Assembly (NCBI RefSeq): GCF_011043775.1
Contig: NZ_JAAKXY010000002.1
Span: 310,001 to 374,000 of the forward strand
Reading direction: 5' to 3'
DNA: 64,000 nucleotides
DNA from: Natronolimnobius sp. AArcel1
GTDB lineage: Archaea; Halobacteriota; Halobacteria; Halobacteriales; Natrialbaceae
Below are positions 25,973-35,803 of this stretch, piece after piece. Positions within the stretch are counted from its first letter, which is position 1; each line of letters begins with the position of its first letter. Position numbers and translations under genes: made by a program. The notes beneath the pieces were generated by a model. That model worked only from the letters and a program-made list of their open reading frames with translations, searched no databases and was not told the DNA's origin.

Positions 25973-26326
25973 TTACGTCCCGGGGACGCCCGCTGCGTCG
26001 AACGTCGTAATGTCGGCGGCAGCGAGGGCGTACAGGACGACGAGGACGGCAATCCACGCGACGAGCGTGATGCCGGCAGCATCGATCCAGCCGCCGGGAT
26101 AGCGTCGCTTGATCACCGCGAGGTACGCGAGCAGGACAATCGCTGGCCCAAGGAGTGGAATCCATCCGAACAGGAAGCCGACGACGCTCCAGACGATTGC
26201 ACCAATGAGCGCGGTGAAAAAGGCGTATGTGTAGTCGCTCACGTCGGCGATGACGACTGCGCCGATGTGAATCCCGAGTCCACCGATCAGAAAACTGGCG
26301 ATGAAGACGACGAGGCTGTTGAGCAT
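25973..26326 (-). CDS. Small four-helix membrane protein
   Basis: The protein has 117 residues from the ATG at 26326 (MLNSLVVF). Four hydrophobic segments are visible, at residues about 2-25, 32-50, 54-72 and 85-102, with GGWIDAAGITLVAWIAVLVVL near the end. I do not recognise a motif. The gene is followed on the same strand by nothing close, and lies 64 bp downstream of the DUF7553-like gene. Confidence 0.7.
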   Translation of the reverse strand: MLNSLVVFIASFLIGGLGIHIGAVVIADVSDYTYAFFTALIGAIVWSVVGFLFGWIPLLGPAIVLLAYLAVIKRRYPGGWIDAAGITLVAWIAVLVVLYALAAADITTFDAAGVPGT

Positions 26327-26390
26327 ACGCCTCGTACGTCGTACTGGCGAAAAATACCTTGGATCCCACACGACTCCGGTTCCACCGTTC

Positions 26391-26657
26391 TCAGGCCTGA
26401 TCAACCTGCTCGCGATAGTCCTCGATTGTCTCGATGGCCGACTCGACTTTTCGCTCGGTGTTGCCCTCCGCCTGCTGGCTCACCTGTCGAAGCGTATTGA
26501 GTCGCTCGTCGAGCATCGCGTGATCCGGTGTCGTGTCGCCCATGACGTAATCAGCGAACGCGTCAGTCGTCTCGCGGATATCGTCGCGAACGTCGTCGTC
26601 CGCCGATTTCGCGGCTTCCTCTAAGTCGTCTCGAGCCTGTTGCAGGTGCTTTGTCAT
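26391..26657 (-). CDS. DUF7553-like helical protein
   Basis: The protein has 88 residues from the ATG at 26657 (MTKHLQQARDDLEE); a start three codons earlier is possible. It is highly charged and helical, with DDDVRDDIRETTDAFADYV, then LDERLNTLRQVSQQAEG and a final helix. I know this layout as a conserved haloarchaeal family of unknown function. No partner is recognised. Confidence 0.75.
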   Translation of the reverse strand: MTKHLQQARDDLEEAAKSADDDVRDDIRETTDAFADYVMGDTTPDHAMLDERLNTLRQVSQQAEGNTERKVESAIETIEDYREQVDQA

Positions 26658-26781
26658 GGTCGAATGCATCACGAGGCGACCCATAACGGTTGGGCGGGCA
26701 TTGTCTACGTTCGCTCGTGTGGCTCTACTGGAGATGTCGTTTACTGGCTTCTTCTCGAGTCTGTACTAGCCAATATCACCA

Positions 26782-27039
26782 CGAAAGCCCCTGCCGTGCT
26801 CAACCATCCGGGTCTCGCTGCGCTCCTCACTCCGTTGCGGTGCTTACATCGCCCGGGATGGATCGACCACGGCAGCCCCTTTCAGTCCCACCCGTGTCGG
26901 CTGGCCGGTCGAGCCACTGCAGGGTGGGACTGAAAGGGGCTGGCACTCTCGAGGAAGGCCGACGACGCAAGCACTGGAGCGAACGAAGTGAACGAAGCGC
27001 GCAGCGAGTCGCCTGACTCGAGAGTGTCAGGGGCTTTCG
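26782..27039. repeat. Nested inverted-repeat region upstream of uvrB
   Basis: The outer pair CGAAAGCCCCTG (26782-26793) and its reverse complement (27028-27039) enclose a middle pair CACTCTCGAG/CTCGAGAGTG (26944-26953 and 27017-27026) and a perfect 21-bp pair at 26873-26893 and 26922-26942 (start CAGCCCCTTTCAGTCC) around a 28-nt loop. The 479-bp gap between the DUF7553-like gene and uvrB holds this and no convincing gene. It could be a decayed mobile element or a haloarchaeal dispersed repeat. Confidence 0.75.
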
Positions 27040-27136
27040 GGGTGTTGGTGGTCGTCCCGCATCTTCCGACATCGATTCCAAACATTCCGTCGAGTAATGC
27101 GAGCGCGTCAAGTGTCTCGAGTCCCTGCTATGGATA

Positions 27137-29200
27137 ATGAGCGACTCCGATTCTCGAGGCCCGCTGCAGCCGGATCGTCCCGATGCTGCCCAGCCGTTTG
27201 CGGTGGATGCGCCCTTCGAGCCGGCGGGCGATCAGCCCGAGGCAATCGAGCAGTTAGCCGACGGGTTCCAGCAGGGAATGGACACCCAGACGCTGCTCGG
27301 TGTCACCGGATCGGGAAAGACCAACACCGTCTCGTGGGCACTCGAGGAGGTCCAGAAGCCGACGCTCGTCATCGCCCACAACAAGACGCTTGCGGCGCAG
27401 TTGTACGAGGAGTTTCGGAATCTCTTCCCGGACAACGCCGTCGAGTACTTCGTCTCCTACTACGACTACTACCAGCCCGAGGCCTACGTCGAACAGAGCG
27501 ACACCTACATCGACAAAGACGCCTCGATCAACGACGAAATCGACCGGCTGCGCCACTCCGCGACGCGCTCGCTGCTGACCCGCGAGGATGTCATCGTCGT
27601 CGCGAGCGTCTCCGCGATCTACGGCCTCGGTGACCCGCGAAACTACATCGACATGTCGCTGCGACTCGAGGTCGGCGAGGAAATCGGCCGCGACGAGTTG
27701 CTCGCGCAACTCGTGGACCTCAATTACGAGCGCAACGACGTCGACTTCACGCAGGGCACGTTCCGCGTCCGGGGCGACACAGTCGAGATCTACCCGATGT
27801 ACGGCCGCTATGCCGTCCGCGTCGAACTCTGGGGCGACGAAATCGACCGCATGGTCAAAGTCGACCCGCTCGAGGGGAAAACGCAGGGTGACCAGCAAGC
27901 AGTCTTGATCCACCCCGCAGAGCACTATTCGATTCCGGAAACCAAACTCGAGCGGGCGATGGACGAGATTCGCACCGACCTCGATAGTCGAATCTCCTAT
28001 TTTGAGCGCGCAGGCGACATGATCGCCGCCCAGCGCATCGAGGAACGGACGACGTTCGACCTCGAGATGATGCAGGAAACGGGCTACTGTTCGGGGATCG
28101 AGAACTACTCAGTCTATCTCTCGGATCGCGACTCCGGCGACGCGCCGTACACGCTGCTGGATTACTTCCCCGAGGATTTCCTGACCGTCGTCGACGAGTC
28201 TCACCAGACGCTGCCCCAGATCCGCGGGCAGTACGCCGGCGACAAATCGCGCAAGGACTCACTGGTCGAGAACGGCTTTCGCCTGCCGACAGCGTACGAC
28301 AACCGACCACTCACGTTCGAGGAGTTTCAGGAAAAGACCGACCAGACGCTGTACGTCTCGGCAACGCCGAGCGACTACGAACGCGACGAGAGCGACCAGA
28401 TCGTCGAACAGATCGTTCGGCCCACGCACCTCGTCGACCCCGAAATCGAGGTGTCAGAGGCCACCGGCCAGATCGACGACCTGATGGCCCGAATTGACGA
28501 GCGCATTGAGCGCGACGAGCGAACGCTCGTGACGACGCTCACCAAGCGCATGGCCGAGGACCTCACCGAGTATCTCGAGGAGGCGGGCGTCAACGTCGAG
28601 TACATGCACGACGAGACCGACACGCTCGAGCGCCACGAGATCATCCGCTCGCTTCGCCTCGGGGAAATCGACGTGCTCGTGGGGATCAACCTCCTCCGGG
28701 AGGGCCTGGACATTCCGGAAGTCTCGCTCGTCGGCATTCTCGACGCTGACCAAGAGGGCTTCCTGCGCAGCGAGACGACGCTCGTCCAGACCATGGGCCG
28801 AGCGGCCCGCAACGTCAACGGCGAGGTCGTCCTCTACGCCGACGACCCCTCGAATGCGATGGAGTCGGCCATCGAGGAAACCAAGCGCCGCCGCGAGATC
28901 CAACAGGAGTACAACGAAGAACACGGCTTCGAACCGACGACCATCGAGAAAGCCGTCGGCGAGACCAACCTCCCCGGTTCCAAGACTGAGACCACGCAGG
29001 TCTCTGGCCGCGAACTCGAGGACGACGAGGAAGCCGCCCGCTACATCGCCGAACTCGAGGACCGCATGGAGGAGGCCGCGAGCAACCTCGAGTTCGAGTT
29101 GGCAGCAGATATTCGAGATCGAATTCGCGAGGTTCGCGAGGAGTTCGACGTTGCTGGCGACGAGGATGAGGGCGTGGTGCCGCCGTCAGAGGAGTTCTAG
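27137..29200 (+). CDS. uvrB: UvrB, excinuclease ABC subunit B
   Basis: The protein has 687 residues. It shows Walker [11 protein letters not shown] near residue 55, the helicase motif TVVDESHQT, the beta-hairpin region [10 protein letters not shown] (damage strand separation), motif VI-like QTMGRAARN and the C-terminal UVR domain ([23 protein letters not shown]) that binds UvrC. The bacterial-type excinuclease repairs bulky DNA lesions; haloarchaea acquired it from bacteria. uvrC lies about 4 kb away on the other strand; uvrA is not in the window. The complete motif set makes this secure. Confidence 0.98.
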   Translation: MSDSDSRGPLQPDRPDAAQPFAVDAPFEPAGDQPEAIEQLADGFQQGMDTQTLLGVTGSGKTNTVSWALEEVQKPTLVIAHNKTLAAQLYEEFRNLFPDNAVEYFVSYYDYYQPEAYVEQSDTYIDKDASINDEIDRLRHSATRSLLTREDVIVVASVSAIYGLGDPRNYIDMSLRLEVGEEIGRDELLAQLVDLNYERNDVDFTQGTFRVRGDTVEIYPMYGRYAVRVELWGDEIDRMVKVDPLEGKTQGDQQAVLIHPAEHYSIPETKLERAMDEIRTDLDSRISYFERAGDMIAAQRIEERTTFDLEMMQETGYCSGIENYSVYLSDRDSGDAPYTLLDYFPEDFLTVVDESHQTLPQIRGQYAGDKSRKDSLVENGFRLPTAYDNRPLTFEEFQEKTDQTLYVSATPSDYERDESDQIVEQIVRPTHLVDPEIEVSEATGQIDDLMARIDERIERDERTLVTTLTKRMAEDLTEYLEEAGVNVEYMHDETDTLERHEIIRSLRLGEIDVLVGINLLREGLDIPEVSLVGILDADQEGFLRSETTLVQTMGRAARNVNGEVVLYADDPSNAMESAIEETKRRREIQQEYNEEHGFEPTTIEKAVGETNLPGSKTETTQVSGRELEDDEEAARYIAELEDRMEEAASNLEFELAADIRDRIREVREEFDVAGDEDEGVVPPSEEF

Positions 29201-29367
29201 CTACTCGAGGCGGCGTTTTCGCGATCCGGTGTATAGGTTCCTACACCATTGCCCCGAAGCGGGAGCGTCAACGAGACACTCGAGTGTGCGAAAAATCTAA
29301 CTACTTTTACAGTAAATATTTATGTGTTATTCAGCGTACTAACACTAACGCACCACTGGGGGATGCA

Positions 29368-29907
29368 ATGAATGTACTTCACACTCGAGCACACACTGCT
29401 GAATCAGACGGTAACTACACCGATGCCGCGGCGTCGTTTTTCACACTCGGGATGTATCAGTTCGCCACTGAGATGTACCGGAACACCCGAACGTACCGCA
29501 ACGGCGTCGGGAACCTACTGCGCTCGATCGAACTCGATGACCGGGCGGGAAACGAACAACGCGCGACCCGAACAGCAGGATTCGTCTGCGATCGGTGTCG
29601 CTCGATCATCTCAGAAGGCCATACTGCAATCGTGCGCGGACTCGGTTGTGAATGGCTCGCCGATGCGCTGGTGATGACCGACAACGCCGACGCTCGAGTA
29701 CACTACGAGCGGGCAGCAAACCTCTTTGCCAGACTGGATTTTGAGACACAACTGCACTGGGGGAATCGATCGGCCTACAAGCACGCAACACGCGCACTCG
29801 AGCAGTTTCTCGAGCGGCGTGAAATTGAGTACTACGACGCTCACGCGATCGATTTTGCCGGACGAATCGACTGGAAACTCACGATGTGTGCTGACGGCTG
29901 CGAGTGA
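29368..29907 (+). CDS. Helical repeat protein of unknown function
   Basis: The protein has 179 residues from the ATG at 29368 (MNVLHTRAHT), preceded by GGGGGA; an upstream in-frame start at 29284 is less likely. Helical pairs such as YTDAAASFFTLGMYQFATEMY and ARVHYERAANLFARL resemble TPR units, and a CDRC motif may be a lone metal-binding half. I do not recognise the family. The gene is on the same strand as uvrB, with a 167-bp gap. Confidence 0.65.
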   Translation: MNVLHTRAHTAESDGNYTDAAASFFTLGMYQFATEMYRNTRTYRNGVGNLLRSIELDDRAGNEQRATRTAGFVCDRCRSIISEGHTAIVRGLGCEWLADALVMTDNADARVHYERAANLFARLDFETQLHWGNRSAYKHATRALEQFLERREIEYYDAHAIDFAGRIDWKLTMCADGCE

Positions 29908-29918
29908 GGGAGTCGTCG

Positions 29919-30215
29919 TTATTCGCGAACGTCGAATCCCCGTTCGCGGAGTAAGTCGGGCACACGGTCGCGATGATCGCCTTGCAGTTCGATTCGGTTG
30001 TCGCCAACCGTGCCGCCGGTACCAAGCGAACTTTTGAGTTCGGAGGCGGTTGATTTGAGCTCCGATTTCGACAGGTCAAAGCCCTCGATGATCGTCACCG
30101 GCTTGTTGTAGCGTCGGCTCTCGGTTCGGATGGACAGGACCTGCTGGGAGGTCTCGAGGTCGCCCTGGCTGTCGAGTTCATCGAGCAAGTCGTCGAGGTC
30201 GTCGTCGTTTGACAC
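29919..30215 (-). CDS. Translation initiation factor aIF1 (SUI1)
   Basis: The protein has 98 residues from a GTG at 30215. The SUI1 core YNKPVTIIEGFDL, then LKSSLGTGGTV and a basic/hydrophobic end, matches eIF1. The N-terminal 20 residues are acidic, a haloarchaeal feature. aIF1 acts on the 30S subunit to ensure correct start-codon choice. The upstream gene encodes a DUF192 lipoprotein; the two are probably not functionally linked. Confidence 0.92.
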   Translation of the reverse strand: MSNDDDLDDLLDELDSQGDLETSQQVLSIRTESRRYNKPVTIIEGFDLSKSELKSTASELKSSLGTGGTVGDNRIELQGDHRDRVPDLLRERGFDVRE

Positions 30216-30287
30216 GTGCTAGCATTAGATTGGACACGTCGATAGGGCTGTCCTTGCGCGTGCCGGTGTCACCGCTGCAGACAGTGA

Positions 30288-30893
30288 TCACGACTCGAGA
30301 TCGAACTCGAGCGTATCGCCGACGTGGACGTCGTGGTCGACGGTCCAGTCGTAGACGGTCTCGAGGACGTACTGGCCGTAGCCGACGTAGACCTGATAGC
30401 TTCCCTCCTCACGTTCTCTGGGCGCGGGCGCGTGGTGGATGCCGGTGATCGTCCCATCTGAATCGGCGTAGATGATGTCGATGCCGAAGTCCATGTCGCG
30501 CATGACGAACTGGCGTTCGTCCGCCTCGTCGTAGACGAACAGCATGCCACGGTCGTCGGGCAAGTCCTCAGTCTCGCTCAATCCTCGCACCAGTTCCTCG
30601 TCGGTTTCGGCAATCGCTGCGGTCACGGACTCGAGGTCGTCGCCGTCGGCTGAAACCGCCTGCACCTCGGTCGTATCGTACTCGGCGTGCAGGTCCTCAT
30701 CGTCTGTCTCAGCGTCGTCGTCACCGTCTCCGTCACCCTCGCTTGCACTCTCGTCGCTCGTGTCATCGACCGCCCCATCAGCGCCCGGGTCGCCGATAGA
30801 CTCATCGCGCGAGTCATCCAGATTCGCACAGCCAGCAAGTGCGACTGTCCCAGCGAGACCGAGAACGTGTCGTCGAGACCACGTCTCTACCAT
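30288..30893 (-). CDS. DUF192 lipoprotein with Tat signal
   Basis: The protein has 201 residues from the ATG at 30893. The N-terminus has a twin-arginine motif (SRRHVLG), a hydrophobic stretch and lipobox ALAGC, so it is likely exported folded and lipid-anchored. A long Asp/Glu-rich linker (about residues 27-80) precedes the DUF192 domain, with VRGLSETEDLPDDRGMLFVY, FVMRDMDFGIDIIY and a C-terminal VLETVYDWT. The domain's function is unknown. A GTG at 30902 would add three residues. Confidence 0.85.
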   Translation of the reverse strand: MVETWSRRHVLGLAGTVALAGCANLDDSRDESIGDPGADGAVDDTSDESASEGDGDGDDDAETDDEDLHAEYDTTEVQAVSADGDDLESVTAAIAETDEELVRGLSETEDLPDDRGMLFVYDEADERQFVMRDMDFGIDIIYADSDGTITGIHHAPAPREREEGSYQVYVGYGQYVLETVYDWTVDHDVHVGDTLEFDLES

Positions 30894-31017
30894 ATCGGTC
30901 ACTGCATTGATCGACAGTAAATCAGTTCTGCAGGCAAACCGCGAGTGTCACGAGAGCTGGACTGTCCCAGCAGTTCATATCGAACAGTCAAGCAGTACGT
31001 CCCTATTCGTGGTGCGG

Positions 31018-32067
31018 TCAGAGGAGTTCACTGAGAAACGCCCTGTGTTCGCGAACGAGGGTTTCGGGGCTGTCCGGGCCGACGACCATCCCGCTCTTGA
31101 AAAACGCAAGCATCGGCAGTCGAGCGACCAGACGGTATAGGTCCCGCCGCGCCGCAAATGCGCTGTCGCGGATCAGTCCGTTCGTCTCTTCGTACCCCTC
31201 GTACACAGCGTCCCGGACACGGCGGCGTCGGGCCGAACCGAGCGGTGCAAGCGCGCTGAGACTGTCAATTGCCGCCGCGAGGTCGTATTCCGCACAGCCG
31301 ACCTGCTGGTCCTCGAAGTCGAGGACGGCAGTCGTCTCGCCGGTATTTGGGTCCACGAGCGTATTCCAGTAGGTGTACTCGTCGTGCATCAATACCGGGT
31401 TCGGGTCATTGAGGACGTCGCATCGTTCGTCGAGCGTCTTTCGAATTGGACCCTCGAGATCGACAAACCGGTCGTCGAGATTCGAAAGAAAGAACGTCGC
31501 CAGCCCGACCAAGGCATCAGCCCACTCGTCGTGGGCGTTTTCGGCCACAGTGAGCGTCACGTTGGGCGTCTCGAGTCCGCTCCCGTTGTGGTCGACGTCC
31601 CGTCCGAGCCTGACAGCGCCGAACCGGTCGAACGAGCCAAGGTCATGGATTTGACCGAGATACCGACCAGCGTCGCGGGCGATCCGCTCGCGGATGGCGG
31701 GCTCGAGTTCTCGAGCCCGCGTCGCGACGCCCTCTCCATCGCACTGCTCCATCACGAACAGGGGACCAGCGTCCTCAGAGTCGTCTTCGACCACGGCGAG
31801 CACCGCTGGAACGGGGACGGTCGTGCGACGGCTGATTGCCTCGAGGAGATACGGCTCGGGTCGGAAAGCCACTGGAGCGGTGTTCTGGCTGCACTTGCAG
31901 ATCACCGTCCGCTCACGGTTCGCACTCGAGAGGTCGACGGCATAGAGGCTGTTCGCGCTCCCTGGAATGCCGTCTACGCCTGTCACCGTCCACTCGTCTC
32001 TGCAGTCGGAGACGACTCGGCGAACCGCAGATTCGGTGAGACGCAGTGACCGGAAGTGTTCGACCAT
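31018..32067 (-). CDS. Aminoglycoside phosphotransferase-family kinase-like protein
   Basis: The protein has 349 residues from the ATG at 32067 (MVEHFRSLRL). The protein-kinase-like fold is seen in ICKCS (ATP-binding Lys region), PLFVMEQCDGE (hinge), the Brenner-type motif LMHDEYTYWNTL (catalytic Asp and Asn) and LDFEDQQVG (metal-binding Asp). The family phosphorylates small molecules such as aminoglycosides, choline or homoserine; substrate here is unknown. It is followed by the uvrC-derived fragment and a small zinc-finger gene. Confidence 0.85.
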   Translation of the reverse strand: MVEHFRSLRLTESAVRRVVSDCRDEWTVTGVDGIPGSANSLYAVDLSSANRERTVICKCSQNTAPVAFRPEPYLLEAISRRTTVPVPAVLAVVEDDSEDAGPLFVMEQCDGEGVATRARELEPAIRERIARDAGRYLGQIHDLGSFDRFGAVRLGRDVDHNGSGLETPNVTLTVAENAHDEWADALVGLATFFLSNLDDRFVDLEGPIRKTLDERCDVLNDPNPVLMHDEYTYWNTLVDPNTGETTAVLDFEDQQVGCAEYDLAAAIDSLSALAPLGSARRRRVRDAVYEGYEETNGLIRDSAFAARRDLYRLVARLPMLAFFKSGMVVGPDSPETLVREHRAFLSELL

Positions 32068-32184
32068 TGATCGGTAACAATAATCGAGTGACACAAAAAT
32101 CCCTCCCTGCCATCGGAGTAACTGTGTACCCTGCACTCACTAGGACTTCACGAATTGGAAGTAGAATCCATTCACCAACGACAC

Positions 32185-32259
32185 TCACAATCGCGACTTG
32201 ATCGTCTCGGCCGTCTTTTCGCCGATACCGGAAACGCTCTGGAGATCCTCGAGGAAGCC
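32185..32259 (-). pseudogene. Fragment of uvrC 3' end
   Basis: The frame reads [20 protein letters not shown] and ends RL then TGA, nearly identical in protein to the C-terminal helix-hairpin-helix of the complete uvrC at 32817-34607 (offset 632 bp). DNA identity is about 88 percent by eye, with different stop codons. It encodes only the last 24 codons and no start. It looks like a divergent gene end left by recombination. Confidence 0.85.
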
Positions 32260-32338
32260 GTTAGCGAGTAACCGATAAAACAACCCAACCGAAAAAATTG
32301 CCACCGTCCAATCCCGACTCCCACAGGTCCGCCGGCCT

Positions 32339-32497
32339 CTACTCGTCGAACTCGAGAGCGGGCGGAACGACGCGACAGCCACACGGTCTGGCGGTGCCAA
32401 CCGCTGGCTCGGAGACGACGGTGACGACGACCGATTCGCCGCAGGTGGGACACTTGGGGAACGACTGTCCTGACTCCTGGTCGTTCTCAGTCGTCAT
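32339..32497 (-). CDS. Small CPxCG-type zinc-finger protein
   Basis: The protein has 52 residues from the ATG at 32497 and ends at the TAG at 32339, too short for usual length filters. The motif KCPTCGES followed by PCGCRV supplies four cysteines, as in the small haloarchaeal zinc-finger proteins with CPxCG boxes. Such proteins often act in stress or motility regulation. It is placed between the uvrC fragment and the intact uvrC and may be cargo of that event. Confidence 0.75.
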   Translation of the reverse strand: MTTENDQESGQSFPKCPTCGESVVVTVVSEPAVGTARPCGCRVVPPALEFDE

Positions 32498-32590
32498 CGC
32501 TCCTCGAGTGCGATAGCTGCCGCTGTTGATTGGTGTCGATACGTCACTCGTGCGGGATGTTTATATCCCGGTAGAATGTACGGATTCATG

Positions 32591-32674
32591 GCTTCAAGCC
32601 GTTCGGCTGGAAGCCCGCCTCGGGTGCTCTGACACCCGGGGCATTTGCGTGCCCCCGCGGAGACCGGCTTCCGT
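32591..32674. other. Strongly folded segment, possible IS605/IS1341-type right-end or TnpB guide-RNA-like remnant
   Basis: An 84-nt stretch can fold with GCTTCAAGCC against GGCTGGAAGC (9 of 10), then a long-range stem GGAAGCC (32609-32615) with GGCTTCC (32667-32673) that encloses hairpins CGGGTG/CACCCG and GGGGCA/TGCCCC. The plus frame through its start reads AGSPPRVL then stop, which resembles tails of haloarchaeal TnpB proteins, but no TnpB gene is present. It could be a solitary remnant of such an element. The gap 32498-32816 holds this and a repeat fragment, with no other gene. Confidence 0.35.
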
Positions 32675-32792
32675 GTAATTTGTTGACTTGTTGTGACTTA
32701 TATCTACTGGTGTGGATGGTAATTCGGGCGCTGTGGCAGGTGCGGGGTGGGAACACTCGCTCGAGGCGAGCACTCGGTCGCGGTCGAGATAC

Positions 32793-32819
32793 TATAGTCG
32801 CCACTGTAAGGAGGTGTTA
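32793..32819. repeat. Fragment of the 84-bp palindromic element
   Basis: TATAGTCGCCACTGTAAG matches the left arm of the family (TATAGTAGCCACTGCAAG) with two differences; after that GGTGTTAC recalls the right half. It abuts the uvrC stop codon (32817-32819). It is a deleted or decayed copy, judged by short identity only. Confidence 0.5.
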
Positions 32820-34607
32820 CAATCGCGACTTGATCGTCTCTGCCGTCTTCTCACCCACGCCGGACACGCTCTGGAGATCCTCGAGGCTCGCTTCTCGAAC
32901 GTTCTCGATGCTCCCAAACCGGCCGAGCAGTTGGCTGCGGGTTTCGGGGCCGATACCGGGAACGTCGTCGAGGACGGTTTTCACGTCGTCACGAATCGTC
33001 TGATGGTACTGGACCGCAAAGCGATGGGATTCGTCGCGCACGCGCTGGAGCAGATGCAGGTGGGGTGCGTCGCTCGGCCACGAGTATTCCCGGTCGGGAG
33101 TCACGACGCGCTCTTCGGCTTTCGCAAGCGCGACCGCGGGCACGTCCCACCCAACCGCCGCGAGTGCGTCTCGAGCGGCCTCGAGTTGGCCCTCACCGCC
33201 GTCGATCAACAGCAGGCCGGGGTCCGGCCGATCGTCTCGGCCCTCGACGGCGCGACGGGCACGCCACTCGAGGAGCGCGTGCATGTTATCGTAGTCGTCG
33301 TTCTGATCCGTCAACTTCTTCCGGCGGTAGTCGGCCGTTTCGGCGCTGCCATCCACGAACGTAACGTTGCTGCCGACTGCGGATTTCCCCTGGGCGTGGC
33401 TCACGTCGAAGCCCTCAATCCGCCGAGCCGAGTCGATCTCGAGGGCGTCTGCGAGCATCCCACACTCGTCGCGCCGACCCACGTTTCGCCGGGCGTTCTT
33501 GAGCGCGAGTTCGACGAGTTTCGCCTCGCGACCGGCACCGGGAATGCGGACGGAGACGCCTTCGGCCTCGAGCCACGCCGCTACTTCGTCGTCGCCGTGG
33601 CGTTCGGGCAAGAGCAGGGCGTCTGGCAACTGGCGCTCGGCGTAGTACTGGACGATAAACGCGGCGAGAACCGCGGGCACGCCGCCTGTCTGTGTTGGTG
33701 TCGACTCCTCGCTTGCATCCTCCGTTGGTGCCTCGAGCGTGTGTCGCTCGCGATCCACGAGTTTGCCATCCTCCGCACGCAGGCGGGCGACGGTTGCGTC
33801 TTCGCCTTCGATGGCGACGCCGAGCACGTCGACTGCGCGTTCGTCGCCGACCGACTGGACCGCCTCGCCGCCCTCGCCGTGGAACGCTTCGACGGTCTCG
33901 AGGCGATCCCGTAAATTTGCAGCGCGCTCGAAGTTTTTGTCTTCGGCAGCGGCCTCCATCTCGCGGCGCAACGGATCGGCGAGGATTCCCGTCTCGCCCT
34001 CGAGAAAGCGCTCGACCGCAGTCACGTCCTCTGTGTAGCTCTCGAGGTCGATTTCGCGGGTACAGGGGGCCGTACACAGCCCCATTTCGTAGTCGAGACA
34101 CGGCCGATCTCGTCCCGAGTACTTGTGGTCCGAACAGCCACGCACGCCGTACGTTTCCCGCAGGGCTTTCACGACGGTCTCGACCTGCCCTTTGTTCGTG
34201 TAGGGACCGAAAACGGTCGGCCCGCCCGTACTCGAGTCACCCTTGGCCTCGCCGTCCGGATCACGAGTAATCTCGATCCGCGGGGCCTCGTGGCTCGTCA
34301 GTTGCACCATCGGGTAGGACTTGTCGTCTTTCAGCCGGACGTTGTAGCGGGGCTGGTGGCGCTTGATCAGGTTCGCCTCGAGCAAGAGCGCCTGTGTTTC
34401 GGTGTCTGTGACCGCGATGTCAATCGTTTCGGCGCGTTCGACCATGCGGCGAATGCGAGCGCTTCGCGGATCGGCGTAAGAGCCGACTCGACTCCGCAGG
34501 TCGACCGCCTTCCCGACGTACAGCGTCGTTCCGTTCTCCTGAAACTGGTAGACGCCGGGCTCTCGCGGCAACGAGCTGGCTCGGTCGCGAACCCCGTCGG
34601 CATTCAT
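32817..34607 (-). CDS. uvrC: UvrC, excinuclease ABC subunit C
   Basis: The protein has 596 residues. The N-terminal GIY-YIG nuclease domain ([17 protein letters not shown]) makes the 3' incision, followed by a Cys-rich region ([21 protein letters not shown]), a UVR motif ([20 protein letters not shown]) that binds UvrB, the RNase H-like 5' nuclease ([19 protein letters not shown]) and a C-terminal double HhH ending TAETIKSRL. The gene follows the PH-like membrane-protein gene by 26 bp. Its 3' end has a divergent partial copy at 32185-32259. Confidence 0.97.
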   Translation of the reverse strand: MNADGVRDRASSLPREPGVYQFQENGTTLYVGKAVDLRSRVGSYADPRSARIRRMVERAETIDIAVTDTETQALLLEANLIKRHQPRYNVRLKDDKSYPMVQLTSHEAPRIEITRDPDGEAKGDSSTGGPTVFGPYTNKGQVETVVKALRETYGVRGCSDHKYSGRDRPCLDYEMGLCTAPCTREIDLESYTEDVTAVERFLEGETGILADPLRREMEAAAEDKNFERAANLRDRLETVEAFHGEGGEAVQSVGDERAVDVLGVAIEGEDATVARLRAEDGKLVDRERHTLEAPTEDASEESTPTQTGGVPAVLAAFIVQYYAERQLPDALLLPERHGDDEVAAWLEAEGVSVRIPGAGREAKLVELALKNARRNVGRRDECGMLADALEIDSARRIEGFDVSHAQGKSAVGSNVTFVDGSAETADYRRKKLTDQNDDYDNMHALLEWRARRAVEGRDDRPDPGLLLIDGGEGQLEAARDALAAVGWDVPAVALAKAEERVVTPDREYSWPSDAPHLHLLQRVRDESHRFAVQYHQTIRDDVKTVLDDVPGIGPETRSQLLGRFGSIENVREASLEDLQSVSGVGEKTAETIKSRL

Positions 34608-34633
34608 CGGCGGGCCTAGGGCGTGCGCGAAGT

Positions 34634-35356
34634 TTAGCCTGACTCCTCGCGCCCGCGCTCACCCGGCCCGAACGTATCCGCGTGGTCGCCAGCGGAGTCG
34701 CGCTCAGTTGCATGTGTGGCACGTCGGCTCTCGAGGCCGTCCGGTTGCTCCTCGAGCAGTGCGTGGTTCTGGCCGCCCGGTTCAATCGCGGCGGTTAGTG
34801 CGGTTACACGCCCGTTCTCGATGTCGATATCGCTCACAGGAAAGGTAATGTCGTCGTCACCGTGGACAGTGAGGCGGACGGCTCGAGACCTCGAGCGGGC
34901 GTAGCGCGCACAGAAGAACAGTCCGCCACAGAGTGCGAGCGCGCCGAGTGAGAGAAGCCCGAGTTCGAACGCTGAAAGCAGCATTTCTGCCGCCTCGAAG
35001 ACGCTGTCGAGTGCGGATGGCAAACCGGTTGTCTCGCTGCCGCCGTCACTCACTGACTCTGCGGCCGACCGGAGACCGAGATCGATCGACGCGGCGAGTG
35101 CGCTGACGGCGAGCAAGAGCGCACCGATCAGGCCAGGAACGAGCGCGTGAAGCAGGTGCCGTGGCTCACCACCCACGTCAACAACGACGCGGCCGACGTT
35201 CGGGCGGTCGACGTGGCGATATGCCGGCCCGTCGCCGTCAGTAAAGACGAACACCCGGTGGTTCGTGACGGCCGCTGTCGCGTATGCGAACTCGAGGCGA
35301 TGGCGCTCGGTCTCACCATCGTACAACAGTTCGTCGACGTGACTGGTCCAAGCCAT
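34634..35356 (-). CDS. PH-domain-like membrane protein
   Basis: The protein has 240 residues from the ATG at 35356 ([11 protein letters not shown]). Residues 1-65 have the beta-rich look of a bacterial PH-like domain ([33 protein letters not shown]), then two long hydrophobic segments (about 73-95 and 125-150), and a second soluble region with [20 protein letters not shown]. The tail is charged. It is upstream of uvrC on the same strand and probably co-transcribed; a functional link is not evident. Confidence 0.7.
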   Translation of the reverse strand: MAWTSHVDELLYDGETERHRLEFAYATAAVTNHRVFVFTDGDGPAYRHVDRPNVGRVVVDVGGEPRHLLHALVPGLIGALLLAVSALAASIDLGLRSAAESVSDGGSETTGLPSALDSVFEAAEMLLSAFELGLLSLGALALCGGLFFCARYARSRSRAVRLTVHGDDDITFPVSDIDIENGRVTALTAAIEPGGQNHALLEEQPDGLESRRATHATERDSAGDHADTFGPGERGREESG

Positions 35357-35474
35357 TGGGTTCGGTCCTGCTGTGTGGCTCACCGGCGACGGCTAAGTAC
35401 GTCCGGGTGGGTTTCGCAAGGAGAGACCGACGACACGCGGTACTTTCTCGGTGCTCGAGGGCGAAGCACTGGCT

Positions 35475-35744
35475 ATGAGTGAGTCGACGCAGCAGTGCTG
35501 GCTCGTCGAGCGAGAGTTCGGGGCGCGCAATATCGTGACGATCATCTACGCAACGCCGGATGGCTCGCAGTACCAACAGCGCGAGCGCTCATCCACGTCG
35601 CTACGAACTGGATCACCAGTCACCGCCGCCGTCGAGGTTCCAGCAAGCGAACTCGAGGACGTGACGGACCACGAAACTCGTGAACGGTACGCAACAGAAG
35701 CACAGCGGACCGCCGAGCAGTACGACCCTGACGACTCAATCTGA
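35475..35744 (+). CDS. Conserved haloarchaeal small protein
   Basis: The protein has 89 residues from the ATG at 35475 (MSESTQQC). It has a beta-rich core (QCWLVEREFGARNIVTIIYATPDG) and a helical acidic tail (ETRERYATEAQRTAEQYDPDD). No motif is recognised. The coding bias and acidic composition match neighbouring genes, which supports a real gene. It lies 59 bp upstream of the ABC ATPase gene, in the same direction. Confidence 0.7.
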   Translation: MSESTQQCWLVEREFGARNIVTIIYATPDGSQYQQRERSSTSLRTGSPVTAAVEVPASELEDVTDHETRERYATEAQRTAEQYDPDDSI

Positions 35745-35803
35745 GAGTCAAGCGGACTCCAAAAGTGGTAAGTCTTATCGGCGAACGGCCAGAGTACACA
35801 GCC

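Noticed and set aside
32712-33914. Plus-strand frame of 400 codons opposite uvrC
   Set aside because: It is the antisense shadow of uvrC, whose motifs are complete.
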